In this document: positions 23,501 to 35,054 of the stretch, piece by piece
Layout of the letters: each line of letters starts with the position of its first letter
How positions within the stretch are numbered: the first letter of the stretch is position 1
Source: Ustilaginoidea virens
Lineage: Eukaryota > Ascomycota > Sordariomycetes > Hypocreales > Clavicipitaceae
Assembly (NCBI RefSeq): GCF_000687475.1
Contig: NC_057322.1
Location: forward strand, 2,232,001 to 2,296,000
Direction: 5' to 3'
Length of the DNA stretch: 64,000 bases
Made by a program: the position numbers and the translations under genes
The notes under the pieces: generated by a model
Told to the model about the DNA's origin: nothing
Databases searched by the model: none
What the model saw: only the letters and a program-made list of their open reading frames with translations

Positions 23501-25260
23501 CAGTTTCTCCATCAGCGATTAAAGGGGTATCGTAGAGGTTCTTCTCATTTACAGGCCGATTTAACAAGGAATATCACTAGTTTATGAGTGTGGATATGTT
23601 CTGCTGCTCTGCGTAGGAGACTATTGACAACTCGGTCATATTTTTGGCCATATCCTATTACATGTGTTGATTATAAATCGACCAAATTTTCCCCCTTGAA
23701 AGAATGAAATATATGAGCAGCGCGGATAGACGCAAGGCATCCGTTCTTTAAAGTCTCTGGTGGTCAGGTTTTTTTATCTTTCTCGCACTGGTGTATAGGT
23801 GCGAAGATCTTGTTATAGCCAGTATCTAAAGCCCCGAGGGAAGAGTTGTGATCCTTGGATATTAAGTCTTAGTAGACGCATCTATCTTTCTTGTAGTATG
23901 ACTCAAGCACTTATTGTTCGTTGACACCGTAAGTGGATCGATATATTGGGAGACACGAATATGCCTATTACTCTCCAATATTGAAGCATACTCACTCGTA
24001 ATGTCAGTTCACTATTTGGAATCTTTTGTCCTGGAGATCCATCAGTTACCTAGGCAAACGACTGAAAACCTAATCTAATTGCAGCAGAATGCAACCGTTT
24101 ATACACTTATACCAGAAATTTACATTATGGACTGCCAGAATAAGGCTTTTGCTAAATTTCCTACAACCGTGTAAATCGAGTCCAACAGTGAACGTGGCAT
24201 ATTCTATTCTATTTACTACAGAAGCCGTCCAAACGAAGCAGCCAACGAAGAACTGGTAAAAAACGGCTTCAAAGGCCTTTGACTGCAAAGATCTTTTTCA
24301 TTTAGTCATTACCATGATTTTTTTTCATGGATAAGCAAGAGATTGGAGCACGTGCATGGACGTGGTCAACTGCCAAGTCGGTGAACCGGGAACGATGCTG
24401 TTCTTGACAGAACTTCTCTTTGATCGTTGTCAGATCCACGTCTAAAAAAGACAGAGCCAGACCATGACGCATGACAACCCTGTCCCCGACAGGCGAGCTT
24501 GTTGTTCGGACAGGATACGTTGAGCCGCCATTCCCTTGTGTAGATGGACCCAGCAGCGGGCCGGAGATTGGCGCGTCATGCGTCTGCTGGACAGACAGCG
24601 ACAAGAGGCATTGGCAAAATCTACACCGGTGGCGCAGCAACTCAGCTTCGAGGGATTTTAAATGACTTTCAATGGTAAATTAAAAGTAGGACCAATGATT
24701 TGTCTGCGAACAAGTCGGGCTGGATTGCGCGGCAGTACGGAGTACTCGGAAGGCTGTGGTGGGGAGGGTACGGCAAGCTCTCAGTGCACGGCCGCTATAA
24801 ACGCCCTGTGTGCGTTGCTGCAAAGGGCCTGGCGGCTGTTAAGTGGCCTCCATGGTGCTGCCTGCCTGCCTCAATGCCAGCAAAACATTGGCGTCCTGCC
24901 TCCTCATTCACACCAGACTCGTGCCCTTCCCGAATTCAGCCTGGAGACAAGTTTCGCCTACGAACGAACCTCGCTAGAAGACGTTCCTGGTCAGTCATTA
25001 ATATCAATTCTCTCTTTGATGCCGAGAGCGCTGCAATTTTATACTGTGGATTGCCATCAGGACGTTTACAGAGGGCGTACCCCACGTATTCAGATGACCC
25101 CCGCCATACTATGCTGTGATTGGTCCGTATCCCGCGAAACCCGCTTGCAAGTTGCTTCCTTGTCGCGCTTCAAGTGATGAAAAATGCTGCACCGTCTTCC
25201 AATCCGCTGCGACGCTCTCCCGCCATCCATGCGCGCAGCCCAACCCCCCCGTTTCCCACC
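20504..25260. other. Long gene-poor interval
   Basis: About 4.7 kb with no gene I can support. A poly-C run at about 21829-21846 is followed by a TTTA repeat. From about 22.7 to 24.3 kb the DNA is AT-richer and carries only short unlinked frames. A TACGGAGTA motif is found at 21047 and GTACGGAGTACTC at 24735. Frames at 22143-22415 and 23364-23567 on the minus strand look somewhat protein-like but match no family I know. Confidence 0.45.
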
Positions 25261-26670
25261 ATGCCCATTGTGCCAATCGCCTGGACAAGCCTGGACGAAT
25301 ATGTTGAGAATCTTTGCGAATTCATCAGCTCGCCAATTGCGCGCCAAATCACCGGGGGCATTCACGTCAACGATGCTCTCATCCACAATGCCTGGGCCAC
25401 GCTACCCAAGGAATGGACCGACTGGTGGTCCTTGTTTCCCCACCATCGTCTTGCGCAGCAGCAACTCATAGACAGTATCCGCGAAGAAGCCGACCGACCC
25501 GAGGCCAGCTCTGAACTTGATGGCATGGATTCGCGCCCCGGCCAGACACCCGAATCTCTCGCCGCCTGGCTGGCAAGGCTGCAGCAGCTCGCCCTCCCCC
25601 GGACGCCACGCGAGGGTCCCACAACGCCTTTGCCGGAAATCCTCACCCTGCGCATGACGCCCAAGAAGATTGCCGAGGTCTCCAAAGTCGTGGCTTACAT
25701 CCACAGCATCTGCCAGAGGAGGAGCATAACTCGAGTTGTCGACATGGGCGCAGGGCAAGGCTACCTGTCCGTCAGCCTGGCGTACCTATTTCCCCAGCTG
25801 CGAGTCCTGTCCATTGACGGCAGCGAAGCCCAGGTCGCCGGGTCGCGGTCATTCTCTGGCTCTCTGGCTATATCCGAGCACAGGCTGAAGCACCTGGTTC
25901 ACTGGATCGACGGCTCGCCGGCGCTTGCGAAGCAAATCGAAGACTGGGCCGACGGCCAGCCCTGTCTCCTGGTCGGACTGCACGCCTGCGGAAGCCTGCC
26001 AGAGACCATGCTCAGGTACTTCACCACGGTGAGCTGCATCGACGCGGTAGCCGTCGTGGGGTGCTGCTACAATCACATCGTCCCCCGCTCGCCCAGCTGT
26101 CCGGACGGATTCCCCATCAGCTCGGCACTGCAAAGACACAACGTGGTGCTCAGTCCCACGGCCCTGATGGCGGGTTGCCAGGCACCAAACAACTGGAAGA
26201 GAAAAAGCGCGCAAACGATGGCTGCCGAGGAAGACTCTGTTTTCGAAAGACGTCGCCTGTATCGCGCGATACTCGAAAAAATCTTCTTCGACAAGGGCAT
26301 CCCCGTGGCTGCTGGTGCGGACGGCGAGCGGCCCATCTGGGGTATTCGCAAGGGCGACGTGGCGAGCTTCACCAAGTTTGCGCGCAGGGCCATGGAGTGT
26401 CTACAGCTTGGGTATGAGACGGTCCCGACTGCTGAGCTGGTGGGGTACGAAGAGCGGTACAAGGGCTGCATGGGCCAAATCTCCATCTTGTGGACGCTCG
26501 GCGTGCTTTGCTGCAAGGTGGTGGAGAGTGTGATTGCAGTGGACCGGTATTGCTTCCTCAGAGAACAGGGGGCGCGAGCGGTTGATATTGTGCCGATTTT
26601 CGACGTCAATATTTCGCCTAGGAATTTGATGATGGTGGCTGAGAAAGAGCCGAACCCCAACCCGTTGTGA
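25261..26670 (+). CDS. METTL25-like SAM-dependent methyltransferase
   Basis: A single exon of 469 aa from the ATG at 25261, which sits in a good context (CCCACCATGCC). The frame is open upstream to another ATG at 25177, giving 497 aa, but that extension is low-complexity. Class I SAM-binding motif: VVDMGAGQGYLSVSLAY at about residues 159-175, followed by LSIDGSEAQV (acidic loop). Other family blocks are LVGLHACGSLPETMLRYF, VVGCCYNH and, near the end, SVIAVDRYCFLRE. This matches the METTL25/RRNAD1-type family (Methyltransf_32). The animal member METTL25B methylates an arginine of a ribosomal protein; the function of the fungal member is not established. It stands alone, without linked pathway genes. 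Confidence 0.85.
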   Translation: MPIVPIAWTSLDEYVENLCEFISSPIARQITGGIHVNDALIHNAWATLPKEWTDWWSLFPHHRLAQQQLIDSIREEADRPEASSELDGMDSRPGQTPESLAAWLARLQQLALPRTPREGPTTPLPEILTLRMTPKKIAEVSKVVAYIHSICQRRSITRVVDMGAGQGYLSVSLAYLFPQLRVLSIDGSEAQVAGSRSFSGSLAISEHRLKHLVHWIDGSPALAKQIEDWADGQPCLLVGLHACGSLPETMLRYFTTVSCIDAVAVVGCCYNHIVPRSPSCPDGFPISSALQRHNVVLSPTALMAGCQAPNNWKRKSAQTMAAEEDSVFERRRLYRAILEKIFFDKGIPVAAGADGERPIWGIRKGDVASFTKFARRAMECLQLGYETVPTAELVGYEERYKGCMGQISILWTLGVLCCKVVESVIAVDRYCFLREQGARAVDIVPIFDVNISPRNLMMVAEKEPNPNPL

Positions 26671-27812
26671 TTCAAGGCGCCAGTGTGCAAAACATGTATG
26701 TATACTAATGGATGGCCTCAATGGCCCCTGGATCACAGTAGGTCATCGTTTTCCAACATGCGACCTGGATGCGAAAGACCGGCAGTCAGGGTGGATGAAT
26801 ACGTTGGATGTCATCGCTGACAAGGCTTTTCCGTGCCGACTCCACGACAGAGCCGGCGATGACAAGTAAAAGATCAAAGATGGCAGGTCATCTCCCAGGC
26901 GGCATGGCAAGTAGTATGCTCAAAGTTGTCGAGTCGTGTCGCGACCACCTAGAGCTACGAGGAAATCGTCGTCAAAGAGAGCTGGAAAGCCAGAACGACG
27001 CATCTATAACGTTCAACGGCTAGGCTTTTGGCTTCGACAAACACTGTTTTTTATTGCTCACAGGTTTTATGGTCCAAAAGTCTCTCAAGAAAGTTGTTTT
27101 ATCAACCAAAGGGTTTCAAATAGCCGGGCATGGCCAGGTGGCGGCTGGGGGCCGGCGGCAAGCGAAGGCTATACCGATCACACAGGCTACGTCATTGGGA
27201 AATATCAGAACTTGGTGAAGGGGAGCGGAATCCCCGTGGTCCGTATCACTCAGCCGGGCATGGCCAGGTGGCGGCTGGGGGCCGGCGGCAAGCGAAGGCT
27301 ATACCGATCACACAGGCTACGTCATTGGGAAAGATCAAAACTTGGTGAAGGGGAGCGGAATCCCCGTGGTCCGTATCACTCAGGCGGTAGTGGCGTCTAT
27401 CAAATGGCCGTCGACTACGTATGCATCTTCCCGCTTTGGGCTTCTTAGAAGAGCCTGCCACGCCGGTCTCCGAAGGCATCAACCAACTTGCCGGGTCTTG
27501 GGTGGAGAGGAACAGTCACGCACATCAAACACTAGTGCACTGCGGAGTAGGCCGTATTCTGCTCAATTCTCCAGTTCCTACTGAAACTAGTAGCCTTAAA
27601 AGGTCCACCAAGTCGCCGAGACGAGCCACACCTGGGACCGACTTTTATAACTTCACAATCCTTTCTCTCCGGCAAAAATTCACCCTGTTTCTCAACACCG
27701 CCCGCCTCCCCCCTAAGAAATCAGGAAACTCAAGTAAAGCAGCCTATCTCGAGACGACCCATCAACTACAAGTCCGCAACCCTTGCCCAGAGACAGAAAC
27801 AAGACGTACAAG
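26671..27812. other. Intergenic, with putative promoter of the small secreted protein
   Basis: No gene seen apart from the 130-bp duplication at 27122-27381. Near 27642 is ACTTTTATAACTTC, a TATA-like box about 170 bp before the start of the small secreted protein gene, followed by a CT-rich leader. Confidence 0.45.
27122..27381. repeat. Two-copy tandem duplication, 130-bp unit
   Basis: 27122-27251 and 27252-27381 are nearly identical, starting AGCCGGGCATGGCCAGGTGG and ending GTCCGTATCACTC; only two or three bases differ (for example GGGAAATATCAG versus GGGAAAGATCAA). The near identity shows a recent event. No clear coding role. Confidence 0.95.
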
Positions 27813-28097
27813 ATGCACTACAGGGTTCAATTGATCGTCGCCATGTTTGCCATGGGAGGCCTTGCGCGCCCCAGTGGTTGCCAGGTACAGCAAGGCCTGG
27901 ATTGCGACGACTTCAAAACGCCGGAGAAGCCCGAGCGCCCGCTTATGTGCAACTTTCGGAACCAGTACAACGGCTACACATGCTTCCCTGTCAACAGCTG
28001 CAATCAATGCGCCGAAATGAACCCAGGTCGCAAGGTCTGGTGCGGGGTGAAGGCCCATGACGCGTGGGTTTGCAACACTCCGCCCAAAGGAATGTAA
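27813..28097 (+). CDS. Small cysteine-rich secreted protein
   Basis: A single exon of 94 aa. It starts MHYRVQLIVAMFAMGGLARP, a short signal peptide, with the cleavage site likely after GGLA or nearby. The mature part of about 75 aa has eight cysteines (motifs GCQV, DCDD, MCNF, TCFP, SCNQC, WCGV, VCNT), enough for four disulfides. It has a TATA-like box and CT-rich leader upstream, sits beside a fresh tandem duplication on one side and RIP-marked AT-rich DNA on the other. This size, signal and cysteine content are typical of secreted effector candidates, but I recognise no family and assign no function. Confidence 0.65.
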   Translation: MHYRVQLIVAMFAMGGLARPSGCQVQQGLDCDDFKTPEKPERPLMCNFRNQYNGYTCFPVNSCNQCAEMNPGRKVWCGVKAHDAWVCNTPPKGM

Positions 28098-30314
28098 AAG
28101 GCGTCCCTATCCGTGACCCGGAAGGTCCCGTCCCCGTCACGGCAGCAAGGCGTAGATATATTTTAATAAGGATGCAATTCTTAATTTAAAAGGGACTTAC
28201 TCAGCTTTTAAATTCAGATAAGGTTCTGCTTCTAGGAGCTGAACTACTCTAGAGTATCTAGGGCTTTGTAGGGCTACTCTGTATATCTTTCTTAGGTAGA
28301 TGCATATTTTTTCTATATTTCTAATATCTTTACTTATTATTTAGTCTATATATAAGGAGAATTTTCACTTGCTATTGGGTCTCTAAGACGAGCCTAAAAT
28401 TATCGTCTAATAAGAGAGTACTATTGAGAATTATCTTATACTTAGTCTAGCTACTAGAAGGGAGTAATAAGCTGTAAAGTAGCCTTAGTCGAGACTAAAT
28501 TAAAAGCCAGTTTAAGTAGAGAGCCTTCAGTTCTACTACCTCTTAAAATAGTAGCGCCCCTTTAGATATAATTGATCTCCAAACGAAATGAGATTTGCGT
28601 CTGGCTGCATTTTGACTCCTTGGCAGGGCCTGCGGACAAAGGAGCAGCAGACTGGTTCACTCCGCTTGTATGAAATCATTCTTGAATGCATATAAAAAAC
28701 GCGATTCTCAAACCAATCTACAACCCAACCCAAGACCAAGTGGCTGTTGCGCTGTTGCCGGCTCACCTCGAGTAGTTCGGCCGCCATCGGCCACCCAAGT
28801 CAAAACTTGTCTACCACCGCTAGATATAGCCAAGTAATCCTCCATGTCTGCCTACTATAGCGCGAGATGGCAGTGACAAAGATGGCACACAAACTATCAA
28901 TTCAATCCCAATCTGCCCTCTGTTCCGACCCGACTCCTATCTATACTGGTCGCCTATTCTATCCGCCACCTGACGTAGCAATTCAGAATCTTATCCTTAG
29001 GAACAAAGAGGTCGCTGCCTCGACAAACTTCCATGACTTTATACTAGGAATCGGAGGCTATATCCTCCTTGCCCCCCCCCCTCAGATACTCCAACAGTCT
29101 TGCGGAATACTCATCCGCCATAAGATCTTCCGGCGGGGATGCACATGGCATGCCGCAAGAGTTTTGTGGCCGGTATAGGCCAGCGAGCCTTGACGCGGTT
29201 GCTGAAGAGGTTCCCGACGGTGCTATCTTTGAAAGAGACAGATATCGCTTTAAAGATGTGGAAGCGATAGAAGATGGCTGGGTCGGGGCTTTTGGTAGGT
29301 AGGCCAAAGATGGCTGAACCAAGGTTAGCGAAGGCTACTATAAGGATGAGTAGTAAAATCTGTATTTTGAGAACTCGATAATGGTGGGCTATATAATAAG
29401 CAGACTGTATATAGTAAGTGCTTTATCTATTCCTTAGGAGGAAGCCTGCTGTTTAAATAGAGGCACTTTGCGAAAACATGCGTTGAATTTAAGTATATAA
29501 TTAAGCGCAGTGAGAATTACTAGAATTACCTTGTTAAGAGGCGGTGCTGAGCTTAATAAGGAGTATTAGAATTACTTATAAAGAGCAGGTGCTTAGTTGG
29601 CTGGGCGAGCCGTCGGGAGAATTCACGAGTTTTCCCGCCGTATATGCAGCGCCACGTAGCGTCTTGTATATTACTATCAGAAATGCCTGGTTGATACAGG
29701 ACCAGCTTCATCCGAAGTTATAGCACCGTGAGAAGTCCTTACAAGTGCGGAAAACACCGTATTGTATGTACGTTGCACGCCAATGTTGAGAAAGTTGACA
29801 AGTCGGACCTATGCGTTAGCTAAGCAACGCGTGCAAAACGCTGCCATACCGGCAAAACAAAAACGGAAAATCGGAAAACGGATGCGTTGGCCCGTGCATA
29901 TCCTGCGCACAAACCGCCAGGCCAGGCACTTGGTGGCGCAGCGCGGCGCAGCGCGGCGCAAGCGGGGATTGGGATGGGGACAGGGAAGGGGATGGTCCGA
30001 CGTTGATTTGCCCAAGCCTTGTTTGTTCGCTGCCGATCTTCCGTGAATGCGTTGCCCTTGCGGGTCGCCCGTTCATCGTCTGCATTTTCCTTGATCAACA
30101 CGTACCATGTCAGCGTGTTGGCTTTTCGCCGACTGGTTCTCAATCAGCATCCGCCGCGGCCAGGTTCCGGTCGTGCTTGCCTCCGCTCTCGAATTGTCCC
30201 TGTCCCATCCATCCTTCGGCAGCAGCTCGGCAGCAGCTTGGCAGCAGCTTGGCAGACCCCAACGGTCGGCAGGCAGCTGTCAGCCTCGGAGAGGAGCCGC
30301 CTGGATCGCCCGCC
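28098..30314. other. AT-rich repeat debris and upstream region of the Ist2-like gene
   Basis: About 28140-28560 and 29320-29600 are TA-rich with frequent TAG/TAA, like the RIP-damaged elements at the left end; no domain is readable. Between them, 28.8-29.3 kb has more normal composition but no recognised gene. Short tandem repeats occur near 29936-29960 (GCAGCGCGGC units) and 30220-30256 (four GGCAGCAGCT-like units), the latter in the leader of the Ist2-like gene. Confidence 0.55.
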
Positions 30315-32691
30315 ATGGCCCCTGAAGTCGCGTCCAAGGCTGACCATCTGACCACGCCAACGCCACTTCGCCAACCACGGCAGTTCGCCAGGGAGAACTC
30401 TCGTCCGTCACCACTGGCAGAGCATGCGGCCTGCAATGACAAGTATGTCATTGTCTATGACTTTGCCGGCATAGGTACCGCTGCTTTGCCCTGGAGCGTA
30501 GCGTCAAAAACACACTAACGAGGAAGCAGACTTTGACGTCGCCTCCAAAGAATTCAACCGTTTGCTGGACTGCCTGGAAGCAGCAGGCCTGCACACAGAG
30601 GTTCGTCCAGGCTACGAGCAAACCATACTGGTCCTTGTCAAGGCAAATTCCGAGTTGTTGGGCAACACAGTCTACAAACATAGGTAGGCCTTCGCTGAGG
30701 CGCTGTCGGAGCCAGCCTGGAATTACCAGCATGCTAAAACGCCGTGCAGAGTCAAGGATTGGCTGTACGCCATCAGGCAATCCCATCCCGGCGGCGACAA
30801 AGACACCGTCGTCAAGGGGTCATACGAAGCTGAAGATCTTCTTGCCCTGTATCACCTCATCTCATGGCCCAAAGACCTCGGTGGTGCCGGCATCACCCCG
30901 GAAGTAACGCCCTGGGCAAACGTCAAATCCATCTTTCCTCTTCACAACGAAGCGGTCAACCAGTCTCTTCTAGGGCATCTGAGCAAACGCCTCATCTTGA
31001 CCTCGGAGGACTTTGACAAGATTCGCGACCTCCACGGGCCAAAGGTCGCGTTTTACTTTGCCTTTATACAGACGTATCTAATGTTCTTGACGTTTCCCGC
31101 CATTACTGGCCTCATTACTTGGCACTTCTTGTCAAAGTACTCGCTCACATATGCCATATTGACCGGCGTGTGGTGTACTGTGTTTTTGGAATACTGGAAA
31201 ATCACAGAGATTGACCTTAGCATTCGTTGGACAGTAAGGGGCGTCAACAAAGTCAAGGTCAATCAGCCGAGTTTCAAGTATGACAAGATCATTGTGGACG
31301 AAAATGGCCGCACGAAGCATTACTTTCCGAAATGGAAGCAGATTTCTCGCCAGTTGCTTCAAATTCCGTTTATAGTTCTGGCCACGCTGGTTCTGGGCCT
31401 GATGATCTCCTCCGTCTTCGTGGTCGAGGTTCTAATCTGTGAGACGTACGAGGGGCCACATCAGTTTTACTTGGTAAGGTCCCTTTCCATGGCAGTACAG
31501 ACCATCCTACTCGCTAACTTTGGATATTTAAAGAAGTATGTGCCTACAATAATTCTGGCCGTCGCTATCCCCAGAATCTCATCATCCTTGGAAGGAATTG
31601 CCTCGGCTTTAACCGAGTATGAGAACCACCGCACTGCCGATGACCATGAAATGTCCTTGACGCAGAAAGTCTTTGTACTCAGCATCATCACCAACTATCT
31701 CCCGATTCTCCTAATAGCATTTATATACGTACCATTTGGTGACGACATCGTCCCCCACATAAAGCAACCTCTCCAGCGTATCCTGCCCGCATCATTCGCA
31801 GACAAGCTCGTCTTCCGTGCTTTCCGTGCGGATGCTGATCGGCTGCGAAATCAAGTCATTGCCCTTACCGTCACAGGTCAACTGTCGGATTTCTTCGAGG
31901 AAAACATCTTGCCATTGATCAAGTACAAACTGAGTGACTGGTACCGCGACTACCGTCGAGCTTACACCAAAGGCACCATGCTTCTCACGCTGACATCTGA
32001 TGATCCCGACGAGGCAAGCTTCTTAAAACGTGTGCGCAACCAGGCGACAAGGTCCAAGTACAACGTTCAAGATGACATTGCGGAAATCGTGCTCCAGTTT
32101 GGCTACCTGGCGCTCTTTTCGCCAGTCTGGCCATTGATCTCCATGGGGTTCCTCGTCAACAACCTGATTGAGCTTCGGTCCGACTTCGCCAAGATTTGCT
32201 TTGAGCACCAGCGACCTGCGCCGACGCGATCTGACGGCATCGGACCGTGGGTCACCGCCCTCGAGACACTGACGCTCCTTGGGAGCATCTCCACCGCCGC
32301 CATTGTCCATCTCTTCGGAACTGATTCCGTTGGAGGCGGAAGCTGGTCAACCCTGCCTGTTACCATTTTCGTCAGCGAGCACGCCCTGCTTATTCTGCGC
32401 GCCTTGACAAGATGGATCTTTGAGCGTTACGGGTCGGAACAGATTCGGAGGGAGCGCAACGAAAGGTATGCTCGTCGCCTGCACCACCTGGAGCAGATTG
32501 AACACAACAAACAGGCGGGCTTGAATCTCTCTCCCGCAGAGAGAGAGCGCCGCAAGTCGGTGCTAGTCTTGGGGTCGGATTCCTTCTGGACGAAGCAGTT
32601 GGAAGATGGGAGCAGTGCGGCGGCGGGGCTGAGCTTGATCAACTTGGCGAGACAGTGGAAGAAGAGCCAGAGTGGGGAGAAGGAAGACTAG
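30315..32691 (+). CDS. Ist2/anoctamin (TMEM16)-like membrane protein
   Basis: Three exons, 30315-30474, 30530-30683 and 30750-32691, giving 751 aa. Introns are 55 and 66 bp; the second has a CTAA branch site and restores KH-R-VKDWLY in frame. The first acceptor could shift by one codon. The N-terminal domain starts KYVIVYDFAG; the anoctamin core begins at LTSEDFDKIRDLHGPKVAFYF and contains about eight to ten membrane segments, with WCTVFLEYWKITEIDLSIRW and FGYLALFSPVWPLISMGFLVNN as family marks. The C-terminal tail is basic. Yeast Ist2 tethers cortical ER to the plasma membrane, and filamentous homologues act as lipid scramblases or channels; either role is possible. Confidence 0.88.
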
Positions 32692-33232
32692 CTTAGCTTG
32701 GTGTTATTTAAGTGCGCCTCGGCCCAAGGACAAGAGTCAAACAAGCCGACTCAACTGGCAGTCAAACTTTACGGAAGCTGCCAATCACCCAAGACCTTGG
32801 CAGTCTTTTCTATCATCTTGGAAGCGAGGGTGGCGGTATATTTGGACGTAAATAGATGGCTAGAGCGCGCAGGCATGTCCACAACGGATTCCATTTGTAG
32901 TGCTAGCCTATTTTGCAAGAAACCGAGTTTCGGGTGGAAAACCCCTGTTCGTGCCACAATAAGCTAGAATGTTGTTGCCCTGCCTTGCAATTAGCAGATT
33001 TTTAAGGTTCAGTTGAACAGCATTTATATCTGGAAGCGGTTGCTAAAAGTGCTTTCCGTTATACAAGCAGCCGACTTATTAGATAGAACCCTACAACCGA
33101 GCCTTATTTTAGCTGTGTGCAAAAACTTCCCAGCTTTATTTGCTAGTGAATCCCACTCGCTGCCTTGTTCTACCCCCTTTTTCTGGCTAATACTATAATC
33201 CAAGAAGCTGAAAAGCCCCTTGGAAGCCCTAA
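32692..33232. other. Intergenic, no gene seen
   Basis: 3' flank of the Ist2-like gene, moderately AT-rich, with only short frames of no recognisable family, ending at the solo LTR. Confidence 0.5.
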
Positions 33233-33454
33233 TGTCTAATTCAATACGATATCTAAGCTTGACCCTTCCAGGATATCGTAGGATTTAGCCCGATCGTCGC
33301 CCAATCCCAGAACTATGATGCCACTGTATCCTCGGTTACAGTAGCCCTTTAGGACTACCCCTATTCTACCAGATTGCTCCTTCCGGCGATGCTCGGCCTC
33401 TACTGACTTGGTCATTTGCTATAGTATCGTGTGTTTTACCTATGCATTCTGACA
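33233..33454 (+). repeat. Solo LTR, diverged copia family, abutting a stop codon
   Basis: About 222 bp from TGTCTAATTC to CTATGCATTCTGACA. It keeps CAGTAGCCCTTTAGGACTACCC and the ATTCTGACA end of the copies at 1703-1899 and 1972-2175, but has lost the TATA box. Its last base, 33454, is next to the TAG (CTA on the plus strand, 33455-33457) that ends the secreted-protein gene on the minus strand. No perfect target duplication was found. Confidence 0.7.
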
Positions 33455-34282
33455 CTAAATTACATAGCCATATGCAAACCCGCCCATTCGTGATTTTATT
33501 GTCATCACGCCAGGCGGACAGTTAAAACATGACCAGCTACGTGCGTAACCGGAATTGCCAGCCATATCATGAAAGTAGGCCCGGTAACCTGACCCTGATG
33601 AGCTCCCACCATGCATTAACTCCCAATTCATATCTGCAAAGGCGTCTACTGTTCCCGGGGAATGAATTACATCCTTAGCCCAAAATTCGCCGTAGAATTC
33701 GGGGACTGGCTGCTTATTCTGGGTTGCTTTTTTCTTGAGAGCAAGCTTAACAACGCAGTTTGGGTACATGACTTCATTTCCCCGATAGTTAAACGCCTGC
33801 ATAGGCACGCATACCTGGCCCTGAGGACAGTGTATAGTCCTCATATGCTCATCTTGCTTTTTTTTGCCGTATGGAAAGCTGCAAACAATCAACCTCTCTG
33901 TTTCCATGTGGGCACCGCACTTGCCTCTTATAGCACGGTGAGCTTGGCTAACTTGGGCATGACATAGGTGGTGATACTCTTGGAGCACGTGGTTCTTCCA
34001 TGGCGGGTTATTATATTCCTTCCCTACAATATCCCAATTTCCATTTGAAATAGAATACATGCGTTTCTGAAGCGCCGGATTCTTTAGCTTGCGTGTGCGG
34101 CTTACTTCTGCGAGAAACTGGTCGTAAGAAAGGTCGGGAATAGATCTTGGGCCATGGCTGTGATGGCGATGAGAAGCACCCTTGGGAGCAGATGAATGGC
34201 GCAGGGTGACAGGCTGGGGGTTCATACGTTGCGCAAGACACGCAACGGCGTTTAGGGGGAGAAGGAGGAGAAATAGCAGCAT
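33455..34282 (-). CDS. Secreted protein, paralog A of a local family
   Basis: A single exon of 275 aa. I take the ATG at 34282 because it matches the start of the paralog at 35815 and begins a signal peptide (MLLFLLLLPLNAVACLAQ); the frame is open further upstream but that part is not conserved. After a His-rich stretch (SHRHHSHGP) it shares with the paralog RSIPDLSYDQFLAEVS, NPALQKR, the NPPWKNHVLQEYHHLC block, HCPQGQVC, FWAKDVI.SPGT, MHGGSSSGSGYRAYFHDMAG and the ending CFNCPPGV...AYGYVI. There are eight cysteines in the mature protein, at the same places as in the paralog. The function is unknown; a secreted effector-like role is an inference from signal, cysteines and setting. Its stop codon touches a solo LTR. 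Confidence 0.8.
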   Translation of the reverse strand: MLLFLLLLPLNAVACLAQRMNPQPVTLRHSSAPKGASHRHHSHGPRSIPDLSYDQFLAEVSRTRKLKNPALQKRMYSISNGNWDIVGKEYNNPPWKNHVLQEYHHLCHAQVSQAHRAIRGKCGAHMETERLIVCSFPYGKKKQDEHMRTIHCPQGQVCVPMQAFNYRGNEVMYPNCVVKLALKKKATQNKQPVPEFYGEFWAKDVIHSPGTVDAFADMNWELMHGGSSSGSGYRAYFHDMAGNSGYARSWSCFNCPPGVMTIKSRMGGFAYGYVI

Positions 34283-35054
34283 CTTAGTTATAAAGATATA
34301 CAAGGAATGGAGGATAGCCAGGAATCTTTTTGAAACCGGAGAAAGCTTGGTGCCCAGGCGGCAAGGCAGTACGGTGGATTCATACCAGATAATAAATACT
34401 ATCAGCCTTCTCCACATAAAGCAGTCATAGGTGTTAATGCATATACAAAAAAATTCGCCAGGAATTTGAGGATTATTGAGTTTACACATGAGTCGCGTCA
34501 GCGAATTTGGTACTCGGAGTAATGCCTCGTCACAGTAGCGCGAAGATTGGGTAATAGGGGGCAAATGCCCGCTCCCACCTGCGACCAAAACTGTATAGGA
34601 GAATTTTAGCAAGTGGAATGGGCTCTGTTGCGCTACAAGACTGCTGACAAACCGTTATTGCTAGTGTTCGCGCCGCTCCGTCAGCGCGAACCAGGCATCA
34701 GGGACTGGTCATGTTGCGATATTTATGCCAGACTGCCCAAAGCACAGCTAGTGTCGGGAATCGGAATGCACATGTAGAACAAATATTATGGCAGGCTTGT
34801 TAACGCAGCACCAGCCAGAGCGCTCCGGCACCTGCTCCTGGGCCTGGGCAAACGTTGTCCCCCGGGCCATCGACACATTTTCCATGCATTGGCAACCTAT
34901 TTACCCATGCGGACACGCGGGGGTACCACCGACACCACGACCGTATACAGGTTTTTCTCCCGGACCCTGGGTTTCACATATAGGTTAGTAATGAGGCACT
35001 AGATGCTTTTTTCAGTTAAGGGCATCCTAGGTAGGTAACCCAGCTAGCCCAATA
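34283..35054. promoter_or_regulatory. Upstream region of paralog A
   Basis: In the minus-strand leader, CTTGCCGCCT lies about 80-90 bp before the ATG, then ATTCCTGGCT, both found in the same order upstream of the paralog at 35815 (CCTTGCCGCCT, GTTCCTGGCT). This suggests that promoter/leader DNA was copied with the gene. The rest shows no gene. Confidence 0.45.

Noticed and set aside
23345..23600. Protein-like minus-strand frame (DTPLIADGETGTVSSFAEVR).
   Set aside because: Only 67 codons, no neighbouring exon and no family recognised; perhaps a gene remnant but not supportable.
34283..34612. Upstream extension of secreted paralog A to a 385-codon frame.
   Set aside because: The extension is absent from paralog B and the ATG at 34282 begins a typical signal peptide at the homologous place.
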